From NCBI RefSeq assembly GCF_009372235.1, contig NZ_ML762922.1:46326-110325 (forward strand): 64,000 bases of DNA. Direction: 5' to 3'. The notes under the pieces are model-generated. The model saw nothing but the letters and a program-made list of their open reading frames with translations. It did not search any database and was not told where the DNA came from. Below, piece by piece: positions 9,582-16,461 of this stretch. How positions within the stretch are numbered: position 1 is the first letter of the stretch; the number at the start of each line of letters is the position of its first letter. Source of the stretch: Dickeya oryzae (GTDB taxonomy: Bacteria > Pseudomonadota > Gammaproteobacteria > Enterobacterales > Enterobacteriaceae). Made by a program: the position numbers and the translations under genes.

Positions 9582-11735
9582 TTAGCGGGCAATCACATTC
9601 GCGCACAGACGTTTGCTACCGTCTTCCTGCGCCACACTGTAAACGCCTTGTAGTTCCGGCGCAAAACCCGGCATCAGGTTAATACCGGCTTCGAGAGCCT
9701 GGAAATAATGCAGCACCGCACCACCCCACACTTCCCCCGGCACCACGCACAACACGCCCGGTGGGTAAGGCAACGCGCCTTCAGCGGCGATTCGCCCCTC
9801 GGCCTCAGCCAACGGCACCAGATCCACCTCGCCACGGATATACGCGGTATGCGCGTCCTGCGGTAATACCACCGCCTGCGGGAAAGAGGCTTTGCGGAAC
9901 ATCTCTTTTTGCAGCCGTTTCACGTCATGGCTGGCGTAAAAATCATGCATTTCCTGACACAACTGCCGCAACGTATAACCGGTATAACGCTGTTCATGCT
10001 TGCGATAAAGACTCGGCAAGACTTCGCTTAACGGCGCGTCCTGCTCGATCAGTTGCTCAAACTGTACCAACGCCGCCACCAGACGCTCCATCTTCGCACG
10101 GTCTTCTGCTGGCGTAAGCAAGAACAAAATCGAGTTCAGATCGCATTTCTCTGGAATGATGCCGTGCTCACGCAGGTAGTTGGCGAGAATCGTCGCCGGA
10201 ATACCAAATGGGGTATAAGCCCCCGTAGCCGCGTCAATCCCCGGCGTAGTCAGTAACAGCTTACACGGGTCAACAAAATACTGTTGCTGCGCGTAGCCTT
10301 CAAAAGCATGCCAGTTGTCGCCCGGCTCGAAGTTAAAGAAACGCACGTCTTGTGCCATCACATCAGTATCGTGATCCTGCCAGCGTTTCCCACCCACCAT
10401 CGGCGGCACAAACGGTTTGATAAGCGTACAGTGCTCCAGCAGTTGCTTACGCGCTTCAATCCCCAGCCTGACGCACTCCATCCACAGCCGACGACCGCTC
10501 GGCCCTTCGTGCATTTTGGCGTTCACATCCAGCGCCGCGAACAGCGGGTAAAACGGGCTGGTGGAGGCATGCAGCATGAAGGCGTTATTCAGGCGCTTAT
10601 GCGGACAAAAGCGTTTTTGCCCACGAATATGGTTATCTTTCTTGTGGATTTGCGACGTTTGTGAGAAACCAGCCTGCTGTTTATGCACCGACTGGGTGAC
10701 AAAAATCCCCGGGTCGTTCTCGTTTAAATCCAGCAACAGTGGCGAGCACTGCTCCATCATCGGGATGAACTGCTCATATCCCACCCAGGCAGAGTCAAAC
10801 AAAATGTAGTCACACAGGTGACCGATGCTATCCACCACCTGGCGGGCGTTATAGATAGTGCCGTCGTAGGTGCCCAATTGAATGACGGCCAGCCGGAACG
10901 GCCTGGCTTCATCAGCACGGTCTGGAGCGGCTTCGCGAATAAGCTCGCGCAGATAGCCTTCATCAAAACAATGCGCGTCCACCCCACCGATAAAACCAAA
11001 TGGGTTACGGGCTGTTTCCAGATAAATTGGCGTCGCCCCCGCCTGAATCAGCGCACCATGGTGGTTGGATTTGTGGTTATTACGATCAAACAACACCAGA
11101 TCGCCGCGTGTCAGCAAGGCGTTAGTCACCACTTTGTTCGCCGCCGACGTCCCGTTCAGCACAAAGTAGGTTTTATCAGCATTGAACACGGTTGCAGCAA
11201 ATTTCTGCGCTTTTTTAGCGGCACCTTCATGGATCAACAAGTCGCCCAGTTTCACATCTGCGTTGCAGATGTCGGAGCGGAACATGTTTTCGCCATAAAA
11301 CTCGAAAAACTGACGGCCTGCCGGATGCTTGCGGAAAAATGACCCGCCCTGATGCCCTGGGCAGGCAAACGTGGTATTACGCATGCCAACATACTTAGAC
11401 AGCGTGTCGAAAAACGGTGGCAACAAACGAGCCTGATACTCCGCAGCCACTTTTTCCAGTTGCAGCGCGTGTTCTCCGCCTTTATCCAGACTCAGCCACT
11501 CGCTGCCCGGCGGCAACGGTTCCTCACTGGTGTGCCACGGCTCACGCACCACGAACGCCGGAATACCGAAACCGGAGTGATGCATCACCGACAGGATGCC
11601 GCTGCGCGCCTCTTCAACCGACACCACGACGGCCGCGATATCGGTAAAATCGGTCTGACTGAGCGCCACAATCGGACGCAAGGTGATTAGACGGGAGGCA
11701 ACCGCCGCATTAGCCGCAATTTTTAACTGTTTCAT
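9582..11735 (-). CDS. speC: Ornithine decarboxylase, biosynthetic type (SpeC)
   Basis: A 717-residue PLP enzyme that makes putrescine from ornithine. It has the N-terminal response-regulator-like wing domain (about 1-110), the large PLP-fold domain and a C-terminal domain. The PLP lysine lies in TQSVHKQQAGFSQTSQ; the upstream LFDSAWVGYEQF contains the Asp that contacts the pyridine ring, and the KSNHHGALIQ segment is typical of the family. Similarity runs along E. coli SpeC from the first residues (MKQLKIAANAAVASRL). SpeF is the main alternative; the chromosomal place next to mltC favours SpeC. Confidence 0.92.
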   Translation of the reverse strand: MKQLKIAANAAVASRLITLRPIVALSQTDFTDIAAVVVSVEEARSGILSVMHHSGFGIPAFVVREPWHTSEEPLPPGSEWLSLDKGGEHALQLEKVAAEYQARLLPPFFDTLSKYVGMRNTTFACPGHQGGSFFRKHPAGRQFFEFYGENMFRSDICNADVKLGDLLIHEGAAKKAQKFAATVFNADKTYFVLNGTSAANKVVTNALLTRGDLVLFDRNNHKSNHHGALIQAGATPIYLETARNPFGFIGGVDAHCFDEGYLRELIREAAPDRADEARPFRLAVIQLGTYDGTIYNARQVVDSIGHLCDYILFDSAWVGYEQFIPMMEQCSPLLLDLNENDPGIFVTQSVHKQQAGFSQTSQIHKKDNHIRGQKRFCPHKRLNNAFMLHASTSPFYPLFAALDVNAKMHEGPSGRRLWMECVRLGIEARKQLLEHCTLIKPFVPPMVGGKRWQDHDTDVMAQDVRFFNFEPGDNWHAFEGYAQQQYFVDPCKLLLTTPGIDAATGAYTPFGIPATILANYLREHGIIPEKCDLNSILFLLTPAEDRAKMERLVAALVQFEQLIEQDAPLSEVLPSLYRKHEQRYTGYTLRQLCQEMHDFYASHDVKRLQKEMFRKASFPQAVVLPQDAHTAYIRGEVDLVPLAEAEGRIAAEGALPYPPGVLCVVPGEVWGGAVLHYFQALEAGINLMPGFAPELQGVYSVAQEDGSKRLCANVIAR

Positions 11736-12354
11736 GTACCCAAACCCAAACGGTCAAGAATGAGTGTACGTGCCTGAAAGACACCGCGCAGAGATAACGC
11801 TACGTGTTAAGCGTAACGTACCCCATCAACTACTGCCCAAAACGACAAACAGCATGCCAGCTAACCGCGACAAATGTATGACCCGCGCCAGCGGCACAGG
11901 GAAATACGCATCATCTGGGACCAGCACCGTCCGATAGACATCAGTAAAATCAGAGACCGAACGGCTCTATTTTTAGTCATGCCTAACAGTGGGCGTCAGC
12001 ACGCCTCACCGCATGGTGGTAAGGGATAATCGGGAAAACAGGGATGGGGTTAACGCAATGCGTTCAGAGTGCGGCAACAACAGCGGAGATCCGGCGCACG
12101 GTGTCTGTACCATGGGCGTTGAATCTGACATATCCGCAATCCTCTAAATAACCGCAGGTGGAAGGTAAGCTAAAAACCGCGCAATAGTGGCATTATTTTT
12201 CACCGAATTCAAGAAAACGAATGTGACAGTATTTATCGGCGCATTACCGCCTGCCATCAGGCTTGCCAACACTCTTCCCCGCTCGTCAAATCAACAGAGA
12301 ACAAGGGCGACTGGCTGAAAATAGACCAACCGCAGCGATTGTGACAGAAACTCG
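11736..12354. other. speC-tRNA-Phe intergenic region, no gene seen
   Basis: About 620 bp with no convincing coding frame on either strand. It must hold the speC promoter, which reads leftwards, but I could not fix -35/-10 boxes with confidence. No repeat or mobile-element signature stands out. Confidence 0.4.
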
Positions 12355-12383
12355 TTGACGCTCATCGCGATATACGGTTTAAT
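12355..12383 (+). promoter_or_regulatory. Promoter of tRNA-Phe
   Basis: TTGACG at 12355-12360 and TTTAAT at 12378-12383 are separated by 17 bp, followed by a GC-rich GCGCCCC discriminator before the tRNA. Such discriminators are typical of stable-RNA promoters under stringent control. Confidence 0.75.
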
Positions 12384-12393
12384 GCGCCCCGTT

Positions 12394-12469
12394 GCCCGGA
12401 TAGCTCAGTCGGTAGAGCAGGGGATTGAAAATCCCCGTGTCCTTGGTTCGATTCCGAGTCCGGGCACCA
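12394..12469 (+). tRNA. pheV: tRNA-Phe (anticodon GAA)
   Basis: A complete 76-base cloverleaf: acceptor GCCCGGA / TCCGGGC, D-arm GCTC AGTCGGTA GAGC, anticodon arm GGGGA TTGAAAA TCCCC with anticodon GAA, T-arm CTTGG TTCGATT CCGAG, and encoded CCA. It stands next to speC, as pheV does in E. coli. Its 3' end serves as the attachment site of the genomic island that follows. Confidence 0.97.
12450..12469 (+). other. attL: tRNA-Phe 3' end used as attachment core
   Basis: The last 20 bases of the tRNA, GATTCCGAGTCCGGGCACCA, recur with one substitution and one missing G at 26686-26704. P4-type integrases commonly target tRNA 3' ends; the boundary assignment is inferred from this repeat. Confidence 0.75.
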
Positions 12470-12530
12470 TATTTTTGTTTTGGGACGTGCCTATACGTCC
12501 GGGAACATAGAAAAATCAGTAATTTGATGG

Positions 12531-12566
12531 AAATCTGGAGTACCTCAAGGTACTACCAGATTTTTT
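12531..12566 (+). terminator. Hairpin terminator between tRNA-Phe and the integrase
   Basis: AAATCTGG-AGTACC pairs with GGTACT-A-CCAGATTT across a TCAA loop, with a small bulge, followed by TTTTTT. It sits inside the island end, so it probably shields the integrase gene from tRNA read-through. Confidence 0.75.
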
Positions 12567-12581
12567 GACATCCGTAGTTTT

Positions 12582-12601
12582 TGGGGGCTTAATTGGGGGC
12601 C
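12582..12601. repeat. Paired GGGGGC direct repeat, candidate integrase arm sites (left)
   Basis: TGGGGGCT and TTGGGGGCC start their G-runs at 12583 and 12595, 12 bp apart. The same arrangement, also 12 bp apart, occurs at 26608-26628 inside the right end. That symmetry suggests arm-type binding sites for the integrase N-terminal domain. Confidence 0.55.
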
Positions 12602-12632
12602 TGTCGGTTCGATAAACTACGGAGCCCCCGCC

Positions 12633-13892
12633 ATGCCTCTGACTGATACCGCCATCCGCAACGCCAAGCCGCTCGATAAACCTTACAAACTCAGCGACGC
12701 GCAAGGTTTATACCTGCTAATCAAACCTAACGGTTCCAAGCTCTGGCATCTTAAGTACCGCTTCGTCGGCAAGGAGAAGAAGCTGGCGTTTGGCGCTTAC
12801 CCGACGGTTTCGCTTGCCAGTGCCCGTAAACTGCGTGAAGAAGCCCGGACTATTCTCAGCGCAGGGGACGATCCCGGCGTAAAAAAACAGCACGACAAAC
12901 AGGCGAAGAAAAACGGCAATACCTTTGAAGCCATCGCTCGTCAGTGGGTGGCCGCGAACATTCGTTGGAGTGAGGCACACGCCGCCAAAGTCCTGCGTTC
13001 ACTGGAACTGCACGTTTTCCCGCTCATCGGCAATGTCCTTGTCACCGACCTGAAAACCGCCAACCTGCTGATCCCGCTGCGGGTAGCGGAGAAAAAGGGT
13101 TGTCTGGAAACGGCTGCACGGATACAGCAACGCACGACAGTCATCATGCGTTACGCCGTACAGGAAGGACTGATTGCCAGCAATCCGGCCAATGACCTCT
13201 GCGGCGCAATCACCCCGCCGCCAAAAAACCATTACCCTGCCCTGCCGTTAGAAAGGTTGCCGGAACTACTGGAAAGAATCGAAGGCTATTCCGGCAGACT
13301 GCTGACAAGATTGGCGGTACAGCTTAATTTGCTGATCTTTATCCGTTCGAGCGAATTACGTTTTGCCCGTTGGACGGAAATCGATCTGGATAACGCCATG
13401 TGGACACTTCCAGCACAGCGGGAGCCCATTACGGGTGTGCGTCACTCAGAGCGTGGTGCAAAAATGAAAACACCGCATCTGGTGCCGCTGTCAAAACAGG
13501 CGGTAACGGTACTGAAGCAGCTAAAACTACTATCCGGCAACGGGGATTTGCTCTTTCCGGGCGATCACTATGCGCGTAAACCAATGAGTGAGAACACCAT
13601 CAACAAGGCGCTGCGAACGATGGGGTACGACACGCAGGCGGATATCTGCGGGCATGGCTTCCGCACGATAGCATGTAGCGCGTTGATTGAATCAGGTCGA
13701 TGGTCAAAAGATGCCGTGGAGCGGCAGATGAGCCATCAGGAGCGCAACCACGTTCGCGCCGCCTATATTCACAAGGCGGAGCACCTCGACGAACGCACGC
13801 AGATGATGCAATGGTGGTCAGACTATCTCGATGTCTGCCAGCATCAATTCATCCCGGCTTATCGCTTTGAGAAGTCGATTAAGGTCGCCTGA
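12633..13892 (+). CDS. P4-type tyrosine integrase
   Basis: A 419-residue site-specific recombinase. The N-terminal arm-binding domain (DUF4102, about residues 1-90) begins MPLTDTAIRNAKPLDKPYKL; a SAM-like core-binding domain follows (about 95-195), then the catalytic domain. Catalytic residues appear intact: Arg238 in IRSSELR, His341 and Arg344 in HGFR, His368 in SHQE, and the nucleophile Tyr378 in AAYIHKAEHL. The gene starts 163 bp from the tRNA and reads into the island. The ribosome site GGAG is seven bases upstream of the ATG. Length and motifs are normal for active members, so the island may still excise. Confidence 0.93.
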   Translation: MPLTDTAIRNAKPLDKPYKLSDAQGLYLLIKPNGSKLWHLKYRFVGKEKKLAFGAYPTVSLASARKLREEARTILSAGDDPGVKKQHDKQAKKNGNTFEAIARQWVAANIRWSEAHAAKVLRSLELHVFPLIGNVLVTDLKTANLLIPLRVAEKKGCLETAARIQQRTTVIMRYAVQEGLIASNPANDLCGAITPPPKNHYPALPLERLPELLERIEGYSGRLLTRLAVQLNLLIFIRSSELRFARWTEIDLDNAMWTLPAQREPITGVRHSERGAKMKTPHLVPLSKQAVTVLKQLKLLSGNGDLLFPGDHYARKPMSENTINKALRTMGYDTQADICGHGFRTIACSALIESGRWSKDAVERQMSHQERNHVRAAYIHKAEHLDERTQMMQWWSDYLDVCQHQFIPAYRFEKSIKVA

Positions 13893-13920
13893 GTCAGACT
13901 GATGTACGAATAGAAATAGA

Positions 13921-13967
13921 ATAAGCCGCTGCAAAAATATTACTTTGTAACGGCTTATCTAATTTTT
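13921..13967 (+). terminator. Terminator after the integrase
   Basis: ATAAGCCG (13921-13928) pairs with CGGCTTAT (13951-13958), with a weaker inner GCAAA / TTTGT pairing, followed by CTAATTTTT on the plus strand. Confidence 0.65.
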
Positions 13968-13972
13968 AAAAA

Positions 13973-14161
13973 CTATTTTTTCTCTAACCCTTTAATTTGA
14001 TGGATAATGTTTTTCACATCGCCGTGTTTTGTATTTGAAGGAAGATTATTTCCTAATAACGTTCTGTTTGCTGCTGTCTCGCGATAGCCATGCTTGCTTA
14101 AGAGGTCATTTAATTCATAGTCTTGATCTTTGTTTACAAAGTCCCAGTCTGATTTAGGCAT
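13973..14161 (-). CDS. Small orphan protein, function unknown
   Basis: A 62-residue protein, MPKSDWDFVNKDQDYELNDL at its start. I do not recognise the family. The ribosome site is strong (AAAAGGAGAAAGA before the ATG), which argues that it is expressed. The product is hydrophilic, with an acidic N-terminal half and a Lys/His-rich C-terminal half (NTKHGDVKNIIHQIKGLEKK), no signal peptide and no membrane segment. The coding stretch and its flanks are A+T-rich compared with the neighbouring GC-rich block. It reads convergently with the integrase and may be a cargo gene or a regulator of the element. Confidence 0.65.
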   Translation of the reverse strand: MPKSDWDFVNKDQDYELNDLLSKHGYRETAANRTLLGNNLPSNTKHGDVKNIIHQIKGLEKK

Positions 14162-14331
14162 TCTTTCTCCTTTTAAAATATTAATAATGCCATAGTAATC
14201 AATTAATTAGCCATTAAAACAAAAAATGGCCCATATTGTATATAGATGAAGGTCTGGATAATTCAAGTGTTACGGAACGTTTATTTCGAAATTTCAGAAG
14301 CCTTACCAACGTATTGAGCGCTTTTTTATGG

Positions 14332-14365
14332 CTTTTCAATTCCTGCCCTCGTGGGAATTGAAAAG
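14332..14365. repeat. 12-bp perfect inverted repeat
   Basis: CTTTTCAATTCC (14332-14343) and GGAATTGAAAAG (14354-14365) are perfectly complementary around a 10-base loop. It marks the switch from A+T-rich to GC-rich sequence. It is not followed by a T-run in either direction, so it is unlikely to be a plain terminator. Confidence 0.8.
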
Positions 14366-14540
14366 TGGCGTGAGGCGAGTAAATTCCATTTCGCAGAAAA
14401 GGCTAATTTTCGTCGCCGAACCCATCTGCAAACAGCCACGCCCACGCGGCTTTTGCAGACCGGGGGGAGCCGCAAAAAATTTGCCGCCCCAGCGAGCAAA
14501 TAGGCGCGCCCACGCGCCGGTTTTTGTGGGGGGCTTGCCC

Positions 14541-14709
14541 CGCACACCGTCGCCGCTAAGTCTCCGGCCACCAGCCGGTAGCGTGGCGCGACCAACCCAT
14601 TTAAAGCGGCGTTTCCCGTTATTTCGCACCGAGCCAGCGAGGAAAAGAAATAACAGGCTAAAACGCGCGTCTTAAAGGGGTTGGTCGCGCGTAGCGCGCG
14701 ACGGTGTGC
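14541..14709. repeat. Three nested inverted repeats forming one extended fold
   Basis: Outer pair: GCACACCGTCG (starting about 14541) with CGACGGTGTGC (14699-14709). Middle pair: GCGCGACCAACCCATTTAAAG (14586-14606) with a near-exact complement at 14670-14690. Inner pair: GTTATTTC (14618-14625) with GAAATAAC (14647-14654). The three pairs share one centre, so the 169 bases can fold as one long interrupted hairpin or cruciform. Confidence 0.75.
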
Positions 14710-15037
14710 CGCCGTTGACCTTGGGGGTTTTGGCGTGGCGTTCAGCCGCGACATTACCCCTATGAGCCAGGCAATAAGGGCGTCCAGCCCGCATGAACTG
14801 GCGCACGCCGTTTTGTGCCGGGAAATGTATTTTCCGGCACATGACTGCATTGCGGCCACCGCATTCGCCTCACGCTGTCGGCGCATCACATCGGCTCATA
14901 CCGTGAGGCGAACTAATGAGGCAATCTCATGAGGCGAATAACAGACGAAGATGATGGAACCAATAATAGTGACACTCACTATCGCGACTCACTGAGAAAT
15001 TTATCGATAAAAGTAAACTGCCGCGCTTCGCTTGCCT

Positions 15038-15081
15038 TCTCCCGAACCGTTACCGACCCAGGCCGATAACGGTTCGGGAGA
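15038..15081. repeat. 15-bp perfect inverted repeat after the Ner-like gene
   Basis: TCTCCCGAACCGTTA (15038-15052) is perfectly complementary to TAACGGTTCGGGAGA (15067-15081) across a 14-base loop. It lies 13 bases beyond the stop of the minus-strand regulator. On the minus strand there is no following T-run, so it may be a 3'-stabilising hairpin or a protein-binding site. Confidence 0.8.
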
Positions 15082-15093
15082 TCCTGTTTTACT

Positions 15094-15315
15094 TTAACGA
15101 TTTTCTGACTTGCGGTAACGGGAAGGCCAGATTTCCGCAGGCGAAACACCCAGCGCTTCCGCAATCAGCTTTTCCCCTTTAGGCCAGTGTCTTGTTAGCG
15201 CATTTGCCAGCGTGGAAGACGCTAACCCCGCGTTACGCGAAACCGCCGCCAGTGTTGTTCCCCGCTTTTTCAGCGCCGCAATAATATCGGCGGGATGCCA
15301 GTCCTGCTGATTCAT
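15094..15315 (-). CDS. Ner/Nlp-family helix-turn-helix regulator
   Basis: A 73-residue DNA-binding protein like phage Mu Ner and Nlp/SfsB. Visible features are WHPADIIAALKKRGTTLAAVSRNAGL, which holds the recognition helix region, and the family's typical WPKGEKLIAEALGVSPAEIWPSRY. The start ATG overlaps the stop of the 15312-15773 gene (ATGA), so the two are probably translated together. In phages this family represses early promoters; here it probably controls the island's own genes, but no operator could be assigned. Confidence 0.85.
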   Translation of the reverse strand: MNQQDWHPADIIAALKKRGTTLAAVSRNAGLASSTLANALTRHWPKGEKLIAEALGVSPAEIWPSRYRKSENR

Positions 15316-15773
15316 AGCGTCACCTCATCAATACTGTTCACGCCGTCAACGGTACGAATCCAGCGCGGGGCTTTCAGTCCAGCGGCAAACAGCCAGACCA
15401 GTTCAGCCAGCAATCCGGTCAACGCTTGTTCCATTTCCAGTGATAATCCCTTGCCAGACAACAGTTGTGCCAACGTCAGGCAGTAATCACAAAGCAATTC
15501 AGAATCGGGGTCGAAACAGGGAGAAACAGCGGGAAACGTATCAACAGTCAGGCTTTCGGTCTGATGGGGTGGAATCGGTTGGTTCAGCGTGGGCCTCACC
15601 AACGCAAGGCCATCGGTAAGCCGGGCGCACAACGCCAACCGCTGGGCCGGGTCGTCGCTTTCAACCAAGTTTTCAACAAAACGTTCGCAATGATCGGCCA
15701 GTGCGGTGAAATCCGTGGCGGCATTAAAAGGAACAGTGAGTAACGGGTGAGTCTGGATGAGGGTCGTAGCCAT
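15312..15773 (-). CDS. Conserved-looking P4-island protein of unknown function
   Basis: A 153-residue hydrophilic protein, start MATTLIQTHPLLTVPFNAAT. I do not recognise a named domain. It is mostly predicted helical, with two CARLTDGLALVR / CDYCLTLAQLLSGKGLSLEM segments and a Trp-rich end (LVWLFAAGLKAPRWIRTVDG). It has no signal peptide or membrane anchor. It is coupled to the downstream Ner-like regulator by an ATGA overlap. Its 5' leader runs back towards the C4-like element at 15831, which is transcribed the other way. Confidence 0.7.
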   Translation of the reverse strand: MATTLIQTHPLLTVPFNAATDFTALADHCERFVENLVESDDPAQRLALCARLTDGLALVRPTLNQPIPPHQTESLTVDTFPAVSPCFDPDSELLCDYCLTLAQLLSGKGLSLEMEQALTGLLAELVWLFAAGLKAPRWIRTVDGVNSIDEVTL

Positions 15774-15830
15774 AAGGCAGCCTCCAGTGAGAAGTTAACT
15801 TATAACCACCACCAGAGGTTCCAATCTCAG

Positions 15831-15975
15831 GGTGGTGGACTGAACGGGGTTGGAACTACCGGCCTCACTGAAACCGGCGCACCTTGCGGTGCCCCCGCCC
15901 AGCCCACCATAATTTGGGTGTAGCTAAACGCGCGACATAAAAAAGACGCATTGGCGTCTTGTCGCCAGTGAGGTT
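15831..15975 (+). ncRNA. C4/CI-like antisense-RNA region, copy 1
   Basis: The element has a GCACC-TTGC-GGTGC hairpin followed by a single-stranded CCCGCCCAGCCCACC segment. That segment is complementary to the upstream GGTGGTGG and GGGGTTGG boxes. CCTCACTG (15863-15870) pairs with CAGTGAGG (15966-15973) over long range, and AAGACGC / GCGTCTT forms a second hairpin at 15943-15960. This arrangement resembles the antisense RNA that controls antirepressor or replication genes in phages P1 and P4. A second copy at 27202-27346 keeps the structure. No intact reading frame overlaps. The RNA ends are not known. Confidence 0.55.
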
Positions 15976-16182
15976 CATCGGGGTTCCAATCCCGGCATCT
16001 GATTTTGCAGGTGCGCAGGAAAGATAACGCGGTGATGAATTAACCGCAAGAGATTTTCTCCGTACATAAAGCACGCAACCTGCCTCGCCTGCCACGGTAA
16101 TGCTTGAGCAGAGAATCAAATTTAGCTAATTTAGCTAAATTACCTCACACCGCTACGGTTGCCCTTATTGATTAACGAAAAC

Positions 16183-16422
16183 ATGAACGAAAACGAGATT
16201 TATCACCGTATCCGGCAGGCACTCAGCAACGCGCCGCGTAACCAGTATATTGCGGAATTACATCTGCAAATGATCAAATACGCCGACGAACTGGAACACA
16301 TTACGGCAAAAGCCTTTTGCGAAGGCACCGGTCTGAACCAGAGTCTTGGCACTGAATTCAGCAAAATGCGTAACTTAACCCGTCGGTTGAAAGCCGCCGG
16401 ACTGAACACCGATCTGCTGTAA
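16183..16422 (+). CDS. Small HTH-like protein heading the hsd operon
   Basis: A 79-residue protein with the start chosen at MNENEIYHRIRQALSNAPRN; an ATG 24 bases upstream is in frame but poorly placed. It is compact and helical, with ITAKAFCEGTGLNQSLGTEF forming a helix-turn-helix-like pair. Similar small proteins are often found just before hsdM, and a role in controlling the operon is plausible but inferred. It ends 39 bp before hsdM on the same strand. About 400 bp upstream hold no other gene, only the C4-like element, so the operon promoter probably lies at 15980-16180. Confidence 0.7.
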   Translation: MNENEIYHRIRQALSNAPRNQYIAELHLQMIKYADELEHITAKAFCEGTGLNQSLGTEFSKMRNLTRRLKAAGLNTDLL

Positions 16423-16461
16423 CCTGCTCACGGCACATCTCTGAACAACACGAGATATTGA

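Larger units (their letters stand above)
14162..15037. other. Gene-poor, GC-rich structured block of the island
   Basis: Reading frames here are low-complexity, Arg/Ala/Pro-rich and overlap one another on both strands, so I treat the block as non-coding. It starts A+T-rich (14162-14330) and then becomes very GC-rich with several inverted repeats, described separately. In P4-type elements comparable positions hold replication or regulatory sequences; that role is inferred here. Confidence 0.45.

Noticed and set aside
14326..14932. Several overlapping frames on both strands in the GC-rich island block (up to 187 codons)
   Set aside because: They overlap each other, are Arg/Ala/Pro-rich, lack ribosome sites and lie over nested inverted repeats. 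Structured non-coding DNA is the better reading.
15865..16119. An 84-codon minus-strand frame across the C4-like element
   Set aside because: It runs through paired RNA segments, has no ribosome site and no similarity I can see; the RNA structure explains the region better.
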